From the NCBI GenBank assembly GCA_965198755.1, contig OZ240673.1, forward strand, positions 1,302,001 through 1,366,000: a stretch of 64,000 nt of DNA, written 5' to 3'. Below the pieces are notes generated by a model. The model was not told the DNA's origin. It worked only from the letters and a program-made list of their open reading frames with translations, and did no database searches. The position numbers and the translations under genes were made by a program. The stretch comes from BOG-908 sp963692875. GTDB lineage: Bacteria > Pseudomonadota > Alphaproteobacteria > Acetobacterales > Acetobacteraceae. This document shows positions 1-7,977 of the stretch, in pieces (position 1 is the first letter of the stretch; every line of letters begins with the position of its first letter).

Positions 1-66
1 GCACCGCCTACTCCAGGGAACAAAAGTTTTTTGGTTCTTTTTTTCAAAAAAGAACTGCTTGCTTAC
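1..66. repeat. LR repeat copy 1 (R arm; left part may lie outside the window)
   Basis: The R arm lies at 21-64: CAAAAGTTTTTTGG, then a TTC-T7-CAAAAAA-GAA hairpin and GCTTGC. The arm runs directly into the TAA stop (63-65) of the leftward gene, so it sits at that gene's 3' end. Confidence 0.9.
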
Positions 67-662
67 TTCGCTTCCTTCAACAAACTCGCAAACGCCCCAA
101 GCCGCCGCTCCATGTTGGCCGGCGCCTCGCACGCATACCGCATCGTATGCTGCGTCTCACTGAACGCGCGCACGTCGAAATCACGTTGGTCCCCCGCCTC
201 ACCCCGCGCCGGGTCGGTCGGCGTCATCGCGTCGATACGGTTGCTAAGCTGTGCGATCGTGTCCCCCATCCCGCGCTGCCGCTGACCCAGCTCCTCCAGA
301 CGCCGTATCAGCAACGACCGCTGATCGTTCGTCTGATCCACCAACGCGGAGAACAGCGCCGGCATGGCGGCCGCGCGCTTGTCCGCCGGAACCGTCGCGA
401 CGTAGGCCCGCAGCTTGGCCATCGCATCGTCTTCCGGCGTGTCCCGATCGACAACCTCCGTCACCATCGCGAACAACCTCTCATCGTCACGCCAGGCGGT
501 GTGCGACGGCACCGCACCGTTCCAATACGATCCGGGAGACAGCTCGGTCACCAGCCGCTGCGCACACGGCCAATTTGGATCCTGCCCCGGAATCTGGAAC
601 TGCGCTCGCACCGGGCCAGGACATGCGACCGCCACAACCAGCAGCCACGCAACCTTTTGCAT
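63..662 (-). CDS. Exported protein of unknown function, quinoprotein cluster
   Basis: This 199-residue protein starts at an ATG (662) and has a signal peptide: basic start, core LLVVAVACPGP, likely cleavage after VRA before QFQIPG. The mature part is hydrophilic and helical, with two cysteines that could pair (C33 in NWPCAQRL and one in RYACEAP near the C terminus). No catalytic motif was recognised. It begins 2 nt after the permease stop, so it is almost certainly co-translated with the ABC exporter genes upstream. Its place as last gene of the run suggests a periplasmic accessory role in the PQQ-dehydrogenase system; that role is inference. The TAA stop is fused to LR repeat copy 1. Confidence 0.8.
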   Translation of the reverse strand: MQKVAWLLVVAVACPGPVRAQFQIPGQDPNWPCAQRLVTELSPGSYWNGAVPSHTAWRDDERLFAMVTEVVDRDTPEDDAMAKLRAYVATVPADKRAAAMPALFSALVDQTNDQRSLLIRRLEELGQRQRGMGDTIAQLSNRIDAMTPTDPARGEAGDQRDFDVRAFSETQHTMRYACEAPANMERRLGAFASLLKEAK

Positions 663-664
663 GA

Positions 665-1435
665 TTACTCCCCTGCCCCGCCGCGCCTGGCCAGCAGTCC
701 ACGGCCGGGATCGTAGCCGAGTATGGCAGCACCCATGAACACAACCAGGTAGCCGCAAACCACAAGTGCGGACACCCAATCGAACGCGTCGTACAGCGCG
801 AAGCGGATGAGCTCCACCGCATGGGTGAACGGGTTGCACTGCGCCAGCCAGTATATCGGCAGGCTCGCCTGCTGCATCCGCCACAGCGGGTACAGCGCCG
901 ACGAGGTGAAAAACATTGGAAAGATCACGAAGTTCATCACGCCGGCGAAATTCTCCAGCTGCTTGATGAACGAGGACAGCACCAGCCCGAGCGCACCCAG
1001 CATCGTCCCCGAAAGCACCAGCGCCGGCAACACGAACACGTAGCCGCTCACCGGCGGGTGGATGCCCCAGAACCAGGCGATGGCAAAGAAGATGTAGACC
1101 TGCACGATGGAGACCGCCACGCCGGCAAGCAGCTTGCAGCTCAGCAAAAACCAGCGCGGAAACGGGCTGACCATCAGCGTGCGCATGCTGCCCATCTCGC
1201 GGTCGTACACCATCGACAGCGAGCTCTGCATCCCGTTGAACAATTGTATCATCCCGGCCAGACCCGGCGCGATGTACACCTCGTAAGGGATGTAGGTGCG
1301 GTAAGGCGGGCTGATGGAAACGCCCAGCACGAAGTGGAATCCCGCCGCGAAGATCACCAGCCACACCAGCGGCCGCACCAGCGCCGAGACGAAACGGCCA
1401 CGCTGGTTGGTCCAGCGCAGCGCCTCGCGCCGCAT
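665..1435 (-). CDS. ABC-2 type transporter permease of the PQQ-dehydrogenase cluster
   Basis: A 256-residue inner-membrane protein with about six hydrophobic segments (for example PLVWLVIFAAGF, LLAGVAVSIVQVYIFFAIAW, FVLPALVLSGTMLGALGLVL) typical of ABC-2 permeases. The pre-segment motif YDREMGSMRTLMVSP is characteristic of that family. The chosen start is ATG 1435 (MRREALRW), preceded by a modest AGGG; the longer open frame upstream is only the repeat. It pairs with the ATPase at 1599-2360. In PQQ alcohol dehydrogenase clusters this ABC pair accompanies the beta-propeller and substrate-binding protein; the cargo is unknown. LR repeat copy 2 lies between it and the ATPase gene, inside what should be one operon. 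Confidence 0.88.
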   Translation of the reverse strand: MRREALRWTNQRGRFVSALVRPLVWLVIFAAGFHFVLGVSISPPYRTYIPYEVYIAPGLAGMIQLFNGMQSSLSMVYDREMGSMRTLMVSPFPRWFLLSCKLLAGVAVSIVQVYIFFAIAWFWGIHPPVSGYVFVLPALVLSGTMLGALGLVLSSFIKQLENFAGVMNFVIFPMFFTSSALYPLWRMQQASLPIYWLAQCNPFTHAVELIRFALYDAFDWVSALVVCGYLVVFMGAAILGYDPGRGLLARRGGAGE

Positions 1436-1460
1436 GATCCCTGACAGGCAAAGAAAGTAA

Positions 1461-1593
1461 GAAAGCCTTCTTTTTCGAGAAAAAGAAGCAAAAAGCTTTT
1501 GCTCCCGCTGTCGCGGACCGTTCAACACGGCCCACCCCAAGGACCAAAAGTTTTTTGGTTCTTTTTTTCAAAAAAGAACCGCTTGCTTGCTTC
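1461..1593. repeat. LR repeat copy 2 (L and R arms)
   Basis: L arm 1461-1500 with a stem built on CCTTC/GAAGC, a CTGTCGCGGA centre, and R arm 1544-1590 with a stem built on GGTTC/GAACC. The right half of the central GC stem is missing. The R arm ends next to the TGA stop of the ATPase gene (1599-1601). Confidence 0.93.
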
Positions 1594-1598
1594 CTCCT

Positions 1599-2360
1599 TC
1601 AAGCCGCCACCCGCCGCGTCAACCGCTCGAAGGCCTCCTGCACCGATCCTTGCGCCCGCAACTCCGCCGCCTGCGCATCCGCGAGCACACACCCCTGATG
1701 CAGCACGATCACCCGCGACGTATCACTCGCCTCGTCGATCAGATGCGTCGCCCACAGCACCCCCAACCCCTCGGTCGCACACAGCGCGCGCACGTGCGCC
1801 AGCAGGAACGCGCGGCTCTCGATGTCGAGCCCAACCGTCGGCTCGTCCAGCAACAACAGCGACGGCCTATGCAGCAGCGCCCGCGCCAGCTCCACCCGTC
1901 GCCTCTGCCCGCCGGACAACAACCGCACCCTGTCGCGCGCACGCTCCAGCAGCCCAACGCGCGCGAGCTCCTCCGCAATGCGCGGCCGCGCGTCCGTGCG
2001 CGAAAACCCGTGCAGCGAGGCGTGGTAGAACAAATTCTGCTCGACAGTCAGGTCCATGTCGAGCGTCGCCTGCTGAAACACCACGCCCAGTCGCGCCAGC
2101 GCGTCCAGCGGCTGGCGCTCCACGTCGTGCCCAAACACCGAGATCCGACCCAGCCGCGCGCTGTACAACCGGGTGATCAGCGCAAACAGCGTGCTCTTGC
2201 CCGCCCCGTTCAACCCAAGCAGCACCGCAAAGTCCCCTGTCTGCACCGCGAAACTCACGTCATGCAGCACCTGCTGCGCCCCGAACGCATAGGACAGTCC
2301 GTCCACCCGCAACGCCGCCGCGTCACTGTGCAACGACCACTCCCCAAGGCGCCTGCCCAA
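1599..2360 (-). CDS. ABC transporter ATP-binding protein of the PQQ-dehydrogenase cluster
   Basis: A 253-residue nucleotide-binding domain with all hallmarks: Walker A LGLNGAGKST, signature LSGGQRR, Walker B LLLLDEPTVGLD and switch His in WATHL. It resembles ABC-2 export ATPases linked to PQQ-dependent alcohol oxidation. The start at 2360 overlaps the end of the beta-propeller gene by 38 nt; a shorter start just before LRVDGLSYAFG is possible and would still keep the whole domain. It works with the permease at 665-1435. LR repeat copy 2 follows its stop codon directly, between it and its own permease. Confidence 0.92.
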   Translation of the reverse strand: MGRRLGEWSLHSDAAALRVDGLSYAFGAQQVLHDVSFAVQTGDFAVLLGLNGAGKSTLFALITRLYSARLGRISVFGHDVERQPLDALARLGVVFQQATLDMDLTVEQNLFYHASLHGFSRTDARPRIAEELARVGLLERARDRVRLLSGGQRRRVELARALLHRPSLLLLDEPTVGLDIESRAFLLAHVRALCATEGLGVLWATHLIDEASDTSRVIVLHQGCVLADAQAAELRAQGSVQEAFERLTRRVAA

Positions 2361-3399
2361 CCGGCACCGACTGCGTCACCTCCAACGCCTCCACGTCGAT
2401 CACCGACATGTCGTTGCTGATCCCGTTGGCGGTGTAGAGGAATTCCTGGTCCGGCGAGAACGCCCCGTGCCAAACCCGCTGCCCCACCAGCAGGTACTTC
2501 TCCACCTCGAACGTCTTGGGATCGACCACCGCCACCCGGTTCGCCGGCCCTAGATCCACGAACGCGTAGCGTCCGTCCTCCGTCAGATTGATGCCCACCG
2601 CCTGTATCGCTGCCGCCGGCACCTCCGGCAGACTGAAGGTGATCGTGTGCACCACCTTGTGCGTGGCGACATCGATCACTGCCACCGTCCCCGCCACCTC
2701 CGAAGAAACCCAGATTCGCGACCCATCCTTCGTGAACACCGCAAACCGCGGCCGCGTCCCCACCAGCACGCTCGCGTCCACCGTGTGCGTCGCCACGTCG
2801 ATGAAATGTGTCATGCTCGTCGTCTCGGACGTGCAGATCACGACCTTGTCGTCCGGACTTACCGCCATGCCCTCCGGCTCCACCCCCACCGGTATCTCCG
2901 ACGTGATCCGCCCCTCCGCCACGTCGAGCACGGACACCTGACTGTTGTCCTCGTTCGCGACGTACAACGTCTTGCCGTCATGGCTCAACGCCATGTACTC
3001 GGGGTCCGGGTTGCTGGGCAGCACCCGCGTCACCTTCAAGCTCGCCAGGTCCAGCACCTCGATGTGGTCGGCATCCGACGTGCAAATATACAGTTGTCTG
3101 CCGTCCTGCGACAGCACGATGCCACGCGGCCTTGCACCCACCGGCACCGTCGCGGTGATCTTCAGCGTGGCGCCGTCCAGCACGGTGATCGTGTTGTCCT
3201 TTTCGTTCGAGACGAAGATGCGAAAGGCGAACGCGGGTGAGGCCCACAGAAGAAACAAAGCAAAAAGCAGTTCTTTTTTGAAAAAAAGAACCAAAAAACT
3301 TTTGTCCGGCTGTCGCGGAACGTTTTGCAGCGCGCGCCACGAGATCAAAAGTTCTTTGGTTCTTTTTTGAAAGAAAGAACCGCTTACTTCACGTGACAT
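2323..3399 (-). CDS. PQQ-dependent catabolism-associated YVTN beta-propeller protein with repeat-derived leader
   Basis: A periplasmic seven-bladed beta-propeller with many YVTN-type blades (for example IFVSNEKDNTITVLDGATL, LYVANEDNSQVSVLD, FLYTANGISNDMSVID). It matches the beta-propeller family of PQQ alcohol-oxidation clusters. The ATG at 3399 overlaps the end of the substrate-binding gene by 16 nt, which gives 358 residues. The first 50 or so residues are then LR repeat copy 3 read in frame, followed by FALFLLWASPAFA as hydrophobic core and cleavage site. A TTG inside the repeat (3294; MVLFFKKELLF) would give a normal-length signal peptide and 323 residues. With either start the basic n-region is encoded by the repeat. 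Confidence 0.88.
   Translation of the reverse strand: MSREVSGSFFQKRTKELLISWRALQNVPRQPDKSFLVLFFKKELLFALFLLWASPAFAFRIFVSNEKDNTITVLDGATLKITATVPVGARPRGIVLSQDGRQLYICTSDADHIEVLDLASLKVTRVLPSNPDPEYMALSHDGKTLYVANEDNSQVSVLDVAEGRITSEIPVGVEPEGMAVSPDDKVVICTSETTSMTHFIDVATHTVDASVLVGTRPRFAVFTKDGSRIWVSSEVAGTVAVIDVATHKVVHTITFSLPEVPAAAIQAVGINLTEDGRYAFVDLGPANRVAVVDPKTFEVEKYLLVGQRVWHGAFSPDQEFLYTANGISNDMSVIDVEALEVTQSVPVGQAPWGVVVAQ
3262..3389. repeat. LR repeat copy 3 (translated inside the beta-propeller leader)
   Basis: L arm 3268-3305, CTGTCGCGGA centre, R arm 3346-3389. The right half of the central GC stem is absent. It lies wholly inside the 5' coding region of the beta-propeller gene on the minus strand and reads as FKKELLF or SFFQKRTKELL. 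Confidence 0.92.
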
Positions 3400-4637
3400 T
3401 GGGTCTCCGGCTCATCCACGCCCAGCGAATCCAGATCGTTCTTTTCATGCAGAAACCCCGGCATCGGCGCCACCGACACCAGGGAACGCCCGTCCGCCAG
3501 CAGCACCGGCTGCCGCAACTGCCCGTCCCAATGCCGGAAGCTCAGCTCTGGCCCCTTGTAGCCCGACAGCGTGAAGTCTGGCCCGCGCATGTAAGCAATC
3601 ACCCGCGCCGGGTCCACGCTGCCGCTCCTTGTCGCCGCCTCGCCCACCGCCCGCACCGCCAGCCAGGCACCGTAATCGGCCACCGTCATCGCCCGCCCTG
3701 CCATGCGGCGGAACCGCAACTGCAACTGCGTGCTGGCGTACTCGTCCATCACCGGCGACCACGCCTCCGGCATCAACCCATGCGTGCCGGCCACCGGACG
3801 CGGCGCGTCCGTGCGATACGCCAACTCGTCGCCAAAGTTGTCAGCCTCATCGGCAACAACCAGTACGTCGTAGCTCGCACCCTGGGTCGCCTTCACCACC
3901 TCGTCGTTCACCTGGTAGTGGCCGGTATCGGCCTGCTGCGCGGCAGGGTTGAAGCTCCACGGCCGGTCCGTGCGGATGCTCACCTGAAACTTCTCGGCGG
4001 CCCGCCGGACCGCGTCGGCATACAACCCGTCACCCGGCCCGCGTCCGGTCAGCAGCATGATCCGCCGCCAATCCTTCGTCACCAGGTATTGCATCAGCGC
4101 GTCGGCCAGCATCGCCCGGCTTGGCAGCAAATGCAGCGTGTTGGCCCGGCAATCCGCGCCGCGCAGCGAGTCGTCCGCACTGGTGGCGTCCAGCAGCACC
4201 GCGTCGCCGGCCCCCTTGCTGTCGGCCAGGCGCAGCAACAGTCCCGCCGGCACGTCGGTCACGAACAACCGTTGCCCAGCCGCGAGCGCCTTGCCAAACG
4301 CCACCACCAGCGCCTCCGGATCGCGCGAGACGGTCGGCGTCAGCACCGTCGACTGGCCGGTGAACCGTCCGGTCGTGTTGTTGTCCGCAGCCGCCAACTG
4401 CGCGCCACGCAACCCCGTATCGGACGCCACCGGCTCCAACGCCGTGGACGGCGTCGGCTGGTGCCTGTCCAGCGACAGGTAGACCACCCCAACATCGCTC
4501 GCCGCGGCGCTCGCCGGACCACCAAGCGCCGCGCACAGCACGCCAGCCGCCACGCTCGCCGCCAATTGCCGCCCGGCGCACCCCAACAATCCTGCGCCAT
4601 GGCGGGGAGCCGCAACCACCCCCCTCCTCCGCGTCAC
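3384..4637 (-). CDS. ABC transporter substrate-binding protein, PQQ alcohol dehydrogenase system
   Basis: A 417-residue periplasmic binding-fold protein. A GTG start at 4637 overlaps the cytochrome stop as GTGA, the usual sign of translational coupling, and decides the start. A signal peptide follows (VTRRRG..., core around LAASVAAGVLCAALGGPASA). The mature part starts SDVGVVYLSLDRHQP and contains the Leu/Ile/Val-binding-type segments RIMLLTGRGPGDGLYADAVRRAAEKF and YDVLVVADEADNFGDELAYRT. It matches the substrate-binding family found only with PQQ alcohol dehydrogenase clusters. Its ligand is unknown; it may sense or shuttle rather than import. It probably functions with the ATPase/permease pair downstream. 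Confidence 0.88.
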   Translation of the reverse strand: MTRRRGVVAAPRHGAGLLGCAGRQLAASVAAGVLCAALGGPASAAASDVGVVYLSLDRHQPTPSTALEPVASDTGLRGAQLAAADNNTTGRFTGQSTVLTPTVSRDPEALVVAFGKALAAGQRLFVTDVPAGLLLRLADSKGAGDAVLLDATSADDSLRGADCRANTLHLLPSRAMLADALMQYLVTKDWRRIMLLTGRGPGDGLYADAVRRAAEKFQVSIRTDRPWSFNPAAQQADTGHYQVNDEVVKATQGASYDVLVVADEADNFGDELAYRTDAPRPVAGTHGLMPEAWSPVMDEYASTQLQLRFRRMAGRAMTVADYGAWLAVRAVGEAATRSGSVDPARVIAYMRGPDFTLSGYKGPELSFRHWDGQLRQPVLLADGRSLVSVAPMPGFLHEKNDLDSLGVDEPETQCHVK

Positions 4638-5011
4638 TTCAGCGTGGTGAGGTAGGCGATCACGTTCTGCCGGTCGCTCTCCTGCGGCAGGCCGGCAAAG
4701 ATCATCTTCACCCCCGGAATCTTCTGCCGCGGGTTCACCAGGTAGTCGTCCAGCGTCGCGTCCGACCACGTCCGGTTGGCGTTCTTCATCGCGTCGGAGT
4801 ACGTGTAGGTCGGCAACGTCCCCGCCTTGCGGCCCACCACCCCCCACAGGCTAGGCCCGATCTTGTTCTGCCCCTCCACCGGCGCGTGACACAGCGAGCA
4901 TTTCGCGCCGAACAACGCCTTGCCAGAAGCAGCATCACCCGCCGCCAGCGCCGGGGTAATCAGCCCTCCTACGCCCACCAGCGCCAGCGCGCCGAACAGA
5001 CCGTTTCGCAT
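4634..5011 (-). CDS. Periplasmic cytochrome c, class I (c550-like)
   Basis: A 125-residue exported monohaem cytochrome. The signal peptide (MRNGLFGALALVGVGGL) is cleaved after ALA; the haem motif CSLCH is at C38-C41-H42 and a likely axial Met lies in GVKMIFAGL near the C terminus. ATG 5011 is preferred over GTG 5017 because AGGAG lies five bases before the ATG. It is the first gene of the leftward run and probably receives electrons from a quinoprotein dehydrogenase. It diverges from pqqA; the 252-nt gap holds a perfect palindrome that may be shared regulation. Confidence 0.9.
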   Translation of the reverse strand: MRNGLFGALALVGVGGLITPALAAGDAASGKALFGAKCSLCHAPVEGQNKIGPSLWGVVGRKAGTLPTYTYSDAMKNANRTWSDATLDDYLVNPRQKIPGVKMIFAGLPQESDRQNVIAYLTTLK

Positions 5012-5077
5012 CGTCACTCCTGCATGGATTCCCTAACCGCGCCTCGGTGGACGCGGCGCACATATGGTGTCAACTGC

Positions 5078-5091
5078 CACCTGCGCAGGTG
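5078..5091. promoter_or_regulatory. Perfect 14-bp palindrome with downstream half-copy, putative operator
   Basis: CACCTGCGCAGGTG is self-complementary and followed at 5094-5103 by another CACCTGCGCA. It lies in the divergent gap between the cytochrome c gene and pqqA, a natural place for a regulator of both runs. The binding protein is unknown. Confidence 0.35.
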
Positions 5092-5263
5092 TCCACCTGC
5101 GCACCGCGTCTCGTCAATCATGCTGCGCCGCACAACCAACTCCGGTCCTGGACGACCCCGCGAAGGTCGTACTTGCGTCACTGCCGCCAGGTTGTATACC
5201 CGCCGCGGTACAGCCCGGCTCGCCTGGTCACGTGCCCAACCCCTGTCTAAACGGAGGATCATT

Positions 5264-5347
5264 ATGGCCTGGAAATCACCGAAGATCGTGGAAGTGGCGC
5301 TCGGCGCCGAGATCAACTCCTACGCCTGCGCCGAAGCAAAGAAGTAG
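5264..5347 (+). CDS. pqqA: PqqA, PQQ precursor peptide
   Basis: A 27-residue peptide, MAWKSPKIVEVALGAEINSY followed by a short Ala/Lys tail. It carries the invariant Glu-x3-Tyr pair (E16 and Y20) that the PQQ biosynthesis enzymes crosslink and excise. GGAGG at 5253-5257 is a strong ribosome site. A 9-bp stem terminator follows immediately, so it is made as a separate abundant transcript. No pqqB, C, D or E is present in the window, so the other biosynthesis genes must lie elsewhere. It supplies the cofactor for XoxF. Confidence 0.95.
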   Translation: MAWKSPKIVEVALGAEINSYACAEAKK

Positions 5348-5356
5348 CACGCGGCA

Positions 5357-5381
5357 AGGCGTCCCGCCCGGGACGCCTTTT
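5357..5381 (+). terminator. Intrinsic terminator after pqqA
   Basis: A nine-base perfect stem, AGGCGTCCC paired with GGGACGCCT around a GCCC loop, is followed by a short T run (5378-5381). It lies 10 nt after the pqqA stop. Confidence 0.75.
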
Positions 5382-5396
5382 CGCACGCCGCACCCC

Positions 5397-6308
5397 ATGC
5401 GGCACATCCTCACCTCGCTCTGCATCGTCTGGGCCTGCCCCGCCGGCGCCACCGCGTCGCCGAGCATCTCCCAGCAAGTCGCTCCCGGTATTTTCGTGCG
5501 GCACGGCGCCTGCCAAGACGCCACCCAAGCCAATCGCGACGCAATCGCCAACGCCGGCTTCGTCATCGGCGCAAATGCGGTCGCCGTGATCGACCCGGGC
5601 GGCAGCATGGCGGACGGCCTCTCCCTCCGCAACGCCATCCATCAACACACCCGCCTGCCCATCCGCTTCGTCATCATGACGCACGCCCATCCGGACCACG
5701 TCTTCGGGGCCGCCGCCTTTCTCCCGGACCACCCGGTCTTCGTCGGCCATTGGCGCCTGCCCGCCGCACTCGCCACACGTGCCGCCTACGACCGCCATCG
5801 GCTCGCCTTGTCCCTCCACACGGCCGACCCCGGCGCCCCGGTCACGCCCACCTCGCTGGTCCACGATACCGCCACTCTCGACCTCGGCGGCCGCGTCCTC
5901 ACCCTGCGCGCCTACGGCATCGCCCACTCCGACACCGACCTCACTGTCTTCGACGCGTCCACGGCAACCCTGTGGGCCGGCGACCTGCTCTTCGTCGGCC
6001 GGGTGCCCTCGCTGGACGGCAACCTGACCGGCTGGCTGGGCGCGCTGGACATACTGCAGGCAGTCCCTGCCGCGCGCGCCATCCCCGGCCACGGACCCGT
6101 CACCGTCGCCTGGCCCGCCGGCGCCGCGGACGAACGCCGCTACCTCACCACCCTGCTGCACGACGTGCGCGCCGACATCGCCAAGGGCGAGGACCCGGAC
6201 CATGTGGCTGCACACGCCGCGCAGTCCGAGCGTGGACGCTGGTGTCTGTTCGACGACTACAACGGTCATAACGCAATCGTGGCGTTTAAGGAGCTGCAAT
6301 GGGAATGA
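5397..6308 (+). CDS. Quinoprotein relay system zinc metallohydrolase (metallo-beta-lactamase fold)
   Basis: A 303-residue exported metallo-beta-lactamase-fold protein. A signal peptide (MRHILTSLCIVWACPAGATA) precedes the zinc motif THAHPDH (HxHxDH), with further ligands in IAHSDTD and a terminal PGHGP His. It matches the SoxH-like hydrolase family found beside quinoprotein dehydrogenases and the SoxYZ-like carrier that follows. Its substrate is not established for the family; a thioester or carrier-bound species is plausible. It overlaps the SoxYZ-like gene at its 3' end, so the two are made together. Confidence 0.88.
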   Translation: MRHILTSLCIVWACPAGATASPSISQQVAPGIFVRHGACQDATQANRDAIANAGFVIGANAVAVIDPGGSMADGLSLRNAIHQHTRLPIRFVIMTHAHPDHVFGAAAFLPDHPVFVGHWRLPAALATRAAYDRHRLALSLHTADPGAPVTPTSLVHDTATLDLGGRVLTLRAYGIAHSDTDLTVFDASTATLWAGDLLFVGRVPSLDGNLTGWLGALDILQAVPAARAIPGHGPVTVAWPAGAADERRYLTTLLHDVRADIAKGEDPDHVAAHAAQSERGRWCLFDDYNGHNAIVAFKELQWE

Positions 6309-7195
6309 AAGCAAGCACTTCTTGTTTTGAAAAAAAAGAAGCAAAAAAACTTTTCTCCGGCTGTCGCGGACCGCTCCGCACCGCATACCCGTTTGTCCGT
6401 TTTTTTCTTCAAAAAAGAACTTTCTTGCTTCTTCTCCTGCCCATCGCACAAGCGCACGCCGAAGAAACTGAAGCCGCCCGCGCCGCCCGCTGGCACGACG
6501 TTGCCGCAGCCATCTTTCCCGGCAAACACGTGCAAAACTCCAGCCTGCTGCAGCTCGAAGCCCCGCCGCGCGCGCTCGACGCCGCCCTCGTCCCGGTCAC
6601 CATCACCGCAGACCCCAGCGCCCGCGTGGTCGCCCTCACCCTGGTGGTCGACGACAACCCCGCACCCGTCGCCGCGACGGTGCATTTCGGCCCCCTCGCC
6701 GACCCGCATCTGCTGAAGCTGCGCATCCGCGTGGACCAGTACACGCTGGTGCATGCCGTTGCCGAATTGCAGGACGGCAGCCTTATCAGCACCGCCCGCT
6801 TCATCAAGGCCGCTGGCGGCTGTTCCGCCCCAGGCACCACCAACCAGCAGGAAGCGATGGCCCGGATCGGCCGCACGCGCCTGCGCGTGGACCCGCCAGA
6901 CGCGTCCGGCCGCGCGCAGGATGCTGAACTCCTGATCAGCCATCCAAACTTCAACGGCATGCAGATGGACCCTCTCACCCGCTTCTACACGCCGGCGCGC
7001 TACGTGCAGACGGTGCGCGTCACCCAAGCCGGACAGACTGTGTTCACCCTGGATGGCGACATATCATTGGCGCAGGATCCCGCCATCGCGTTCGCTTTCC
7101 ACCCCGCTGGCAACGCGAAGCTGGACGTGGAAGTCGAAGACAGCACCAAGGCCGTGTTCCGCAGCCACCTGACGTTGAACAACCCGCCAAGTTAA
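6299..7195 (+). CDS. Quinoprotein dehydrogenase-associated SoxYZ-like carrier with repeat-derived leader
   Basis: A fused SoxY-SoxZ-like periplasmic carrier. The SoxY-like half ends in AAGGCSAPG, whose C175 corresponds to the substrate-carrying Cys of SoxY; the SoxZ-like half covers about residues 190-298. ATG 6299 (AAGGAG at 6288-6293) or ATG 6305 both overlap the previous gene's end. The next 40 residues are LR repeat copy 4 read in frame (FEKKEAKKLF ... FFLQKRTF), leading directly into LLLLLPIAQAHA, the signal-peptide core and cleavage site. The leader is therefore about 54 residues, unusually long. It probably ferries a ligand to or from the metallohydrolase. Confidence 0.88.
   Translation: MGMKASTSCFEKKEAKKLFSGCRGPLRTAYPFVRFFLQKRTFLLLLLPIAQAHAEETEAARAARWHDVAAAIFPGKHVQNSSLLQLEAPPRALDAALVPVTITADPSARVVALTLVVDDNPAPVAATVHFGPLADPHLLKLRIRVDQYTLVHAVAELQDGSLISTARFIKAAGGCSAPGTTNQQEAMARIGRTRLRVDPPDASGRAQDAELLISHPNFNGMQMDPLTRFYTPARYVQTVRVTQAGQTVFTLDGDISLAQDPAIAFAFHPAGNAKLDVEVEDSTKAVFRSHLTLNNPPS
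6309..6430. repeat. LR repeat copy 4 (translated inside the SoxYZ-like leader)
   Basis: L arm 6310-6353 with slightly decayed hairpin, CTGTCGCGGA centre, R arm 6394-6430. The right half of the central stem is lost. All of it is in frame with the SoxYZ-like gene. Confidence 0.85.
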
Positions 7196-7316
7196 CAGGG
7201 GAAAAGCCCGGTCTTCGAGGAAAAAGCTTTCGATCGCTATTACGAAACGTTCCCCAGAGTACACCCGAGGAACAAAGTATTTTGGTTCTTTTTTTCAAAA
7301 AAGAACTGCTTGCTTC
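7196..7316. repeat. LR repeat copy 5 (decayed L, intact R arm)
   Basis: It starts next to the TAA stop of the SoxYZ-like gene. Only traces of the L arm remain (about 7212-7236); the R arm at 7273-7315 is intact and ends near the stop of the convergent small gene. Confidence 0.75.
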
Positions 7317-7340
7317 CTTCTACTCACCCCAACCAACCCG

Positions 7341-7685
7341 TCAGGAACCGCAGCGCAGGTTGGCCTCCGCCTGCGCACGCCGCAGCCGTTCCAGTGCCTG
7401 CTTTGCCTGCGGCGTGTCGCGGAATAGCCCGCCGCGCGGCCCCACCCCCGCCTGTTGCATGCTCAGCACCGTGCTGGCTTCTTCGTACTCGTCGTAGGTC
7501 ATCCGGTTGGCGATCTCGTCGATGCTGCATGCGCATGCGTCGAGCTTCTGGTGTTCGAACCCGTTGGCCGCCAGGCAACCCACCACGTAATCCGCACGCA
7601 CGGACGTGGGAAAGTCATGCGCAGGCGGCTTCGTGGCCGCCATTTGCGCGTGCAACGCGGGCGACATGGCCAGCAGCAACGCCAT
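7341..7685 (-). CDS. Small exported protein with conserved-looking cysteines, xox cluster
   Basis: About 114 residues with a short hydrophobic start (MALLLAMSPALHA) that looks like a signal peptide; the true start could be slightly upstream. The mature part has cysteines in VVGCLAANG, DACACSID and a C-terminal LRCGS, which suggests a disulfide-stabilised periplasmic protein. No family is recognised with confidence. It is transcribed away from xoxF and convergent to the SoxYZ-like gene, with repeat copy 5 between. Its position suggests an accessory role for the quinoprotein system; that is inference. Confidence 0.65.
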   Translation of the reverse strand: MALLLAMSPALHAQMAATKPPAHDFPTSVRADYVVGCLAANGFEHQKLDACACSIDEIANRMTYDEYEEASTVLSMQQAGVGPRGGLFRDTPQAKQALERLRRAQAEANLRCGS

Positions 7686-7770
7686 TCCTACCGCCGTCCT
7701 ATATGTCAGGGGGGAGTCTTTTGTCTTCGCCGCACAATCGGTAAAGTTCAAGGGACATCCGGAGTACATC

Positions 7771-7977
7771 ATGATCGAGTTGGTGATCGTATACTGTCTG
7801 GCCACGGACGCCAACAGCTGCGTGGAAAAGCGGTTGTCGGTGGAGGGCTTCCAATCCCCCGTCGCGTGCACCAGCGGCGCGCAGCAGCGCGCGCAGGAGT
7901 ACCTGGCGCACCACCCGAAATACACGCTGAAGAGCTTCCGGTGTGAAATGAACCTGCCCCGTCAAGCGCCAGCCTGA
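7771..7977 (+). CDS. Small cysteine-containing protein upstream of xoxF
   Basis: A 68-residue protein starting MIELVIVYCLATDANSC, with four cysteines (C9, C17, one in PVACTS, one in FRCEMN), no signal peptide and no membrane helix. A GGAG at 7761-7764 supports the ATG at 7771. It is divergent from the preceding small gene and lies 358 nt upstream of xoxF in the same direction. Function unknown. The cysteine spacing could bind metal or form disulfides, but nothing in the sequence settles this. Confidence 0.65.
   Translation: MIELVIVYCLATDANSCVEKRLSVEGFQSPVACTSGAQQRAQEYLAHHPKYTLKSFRCEMNLPRQAPA

Noticed and set aside
63..1571. A single 502-codon open frame on the minus strand
   Set aside because: It crosses the permease gene in the wrong frame and joins repeat sequence to the small exported protein. 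Two separate genes with proper starts (662 and 1435) explain the region.
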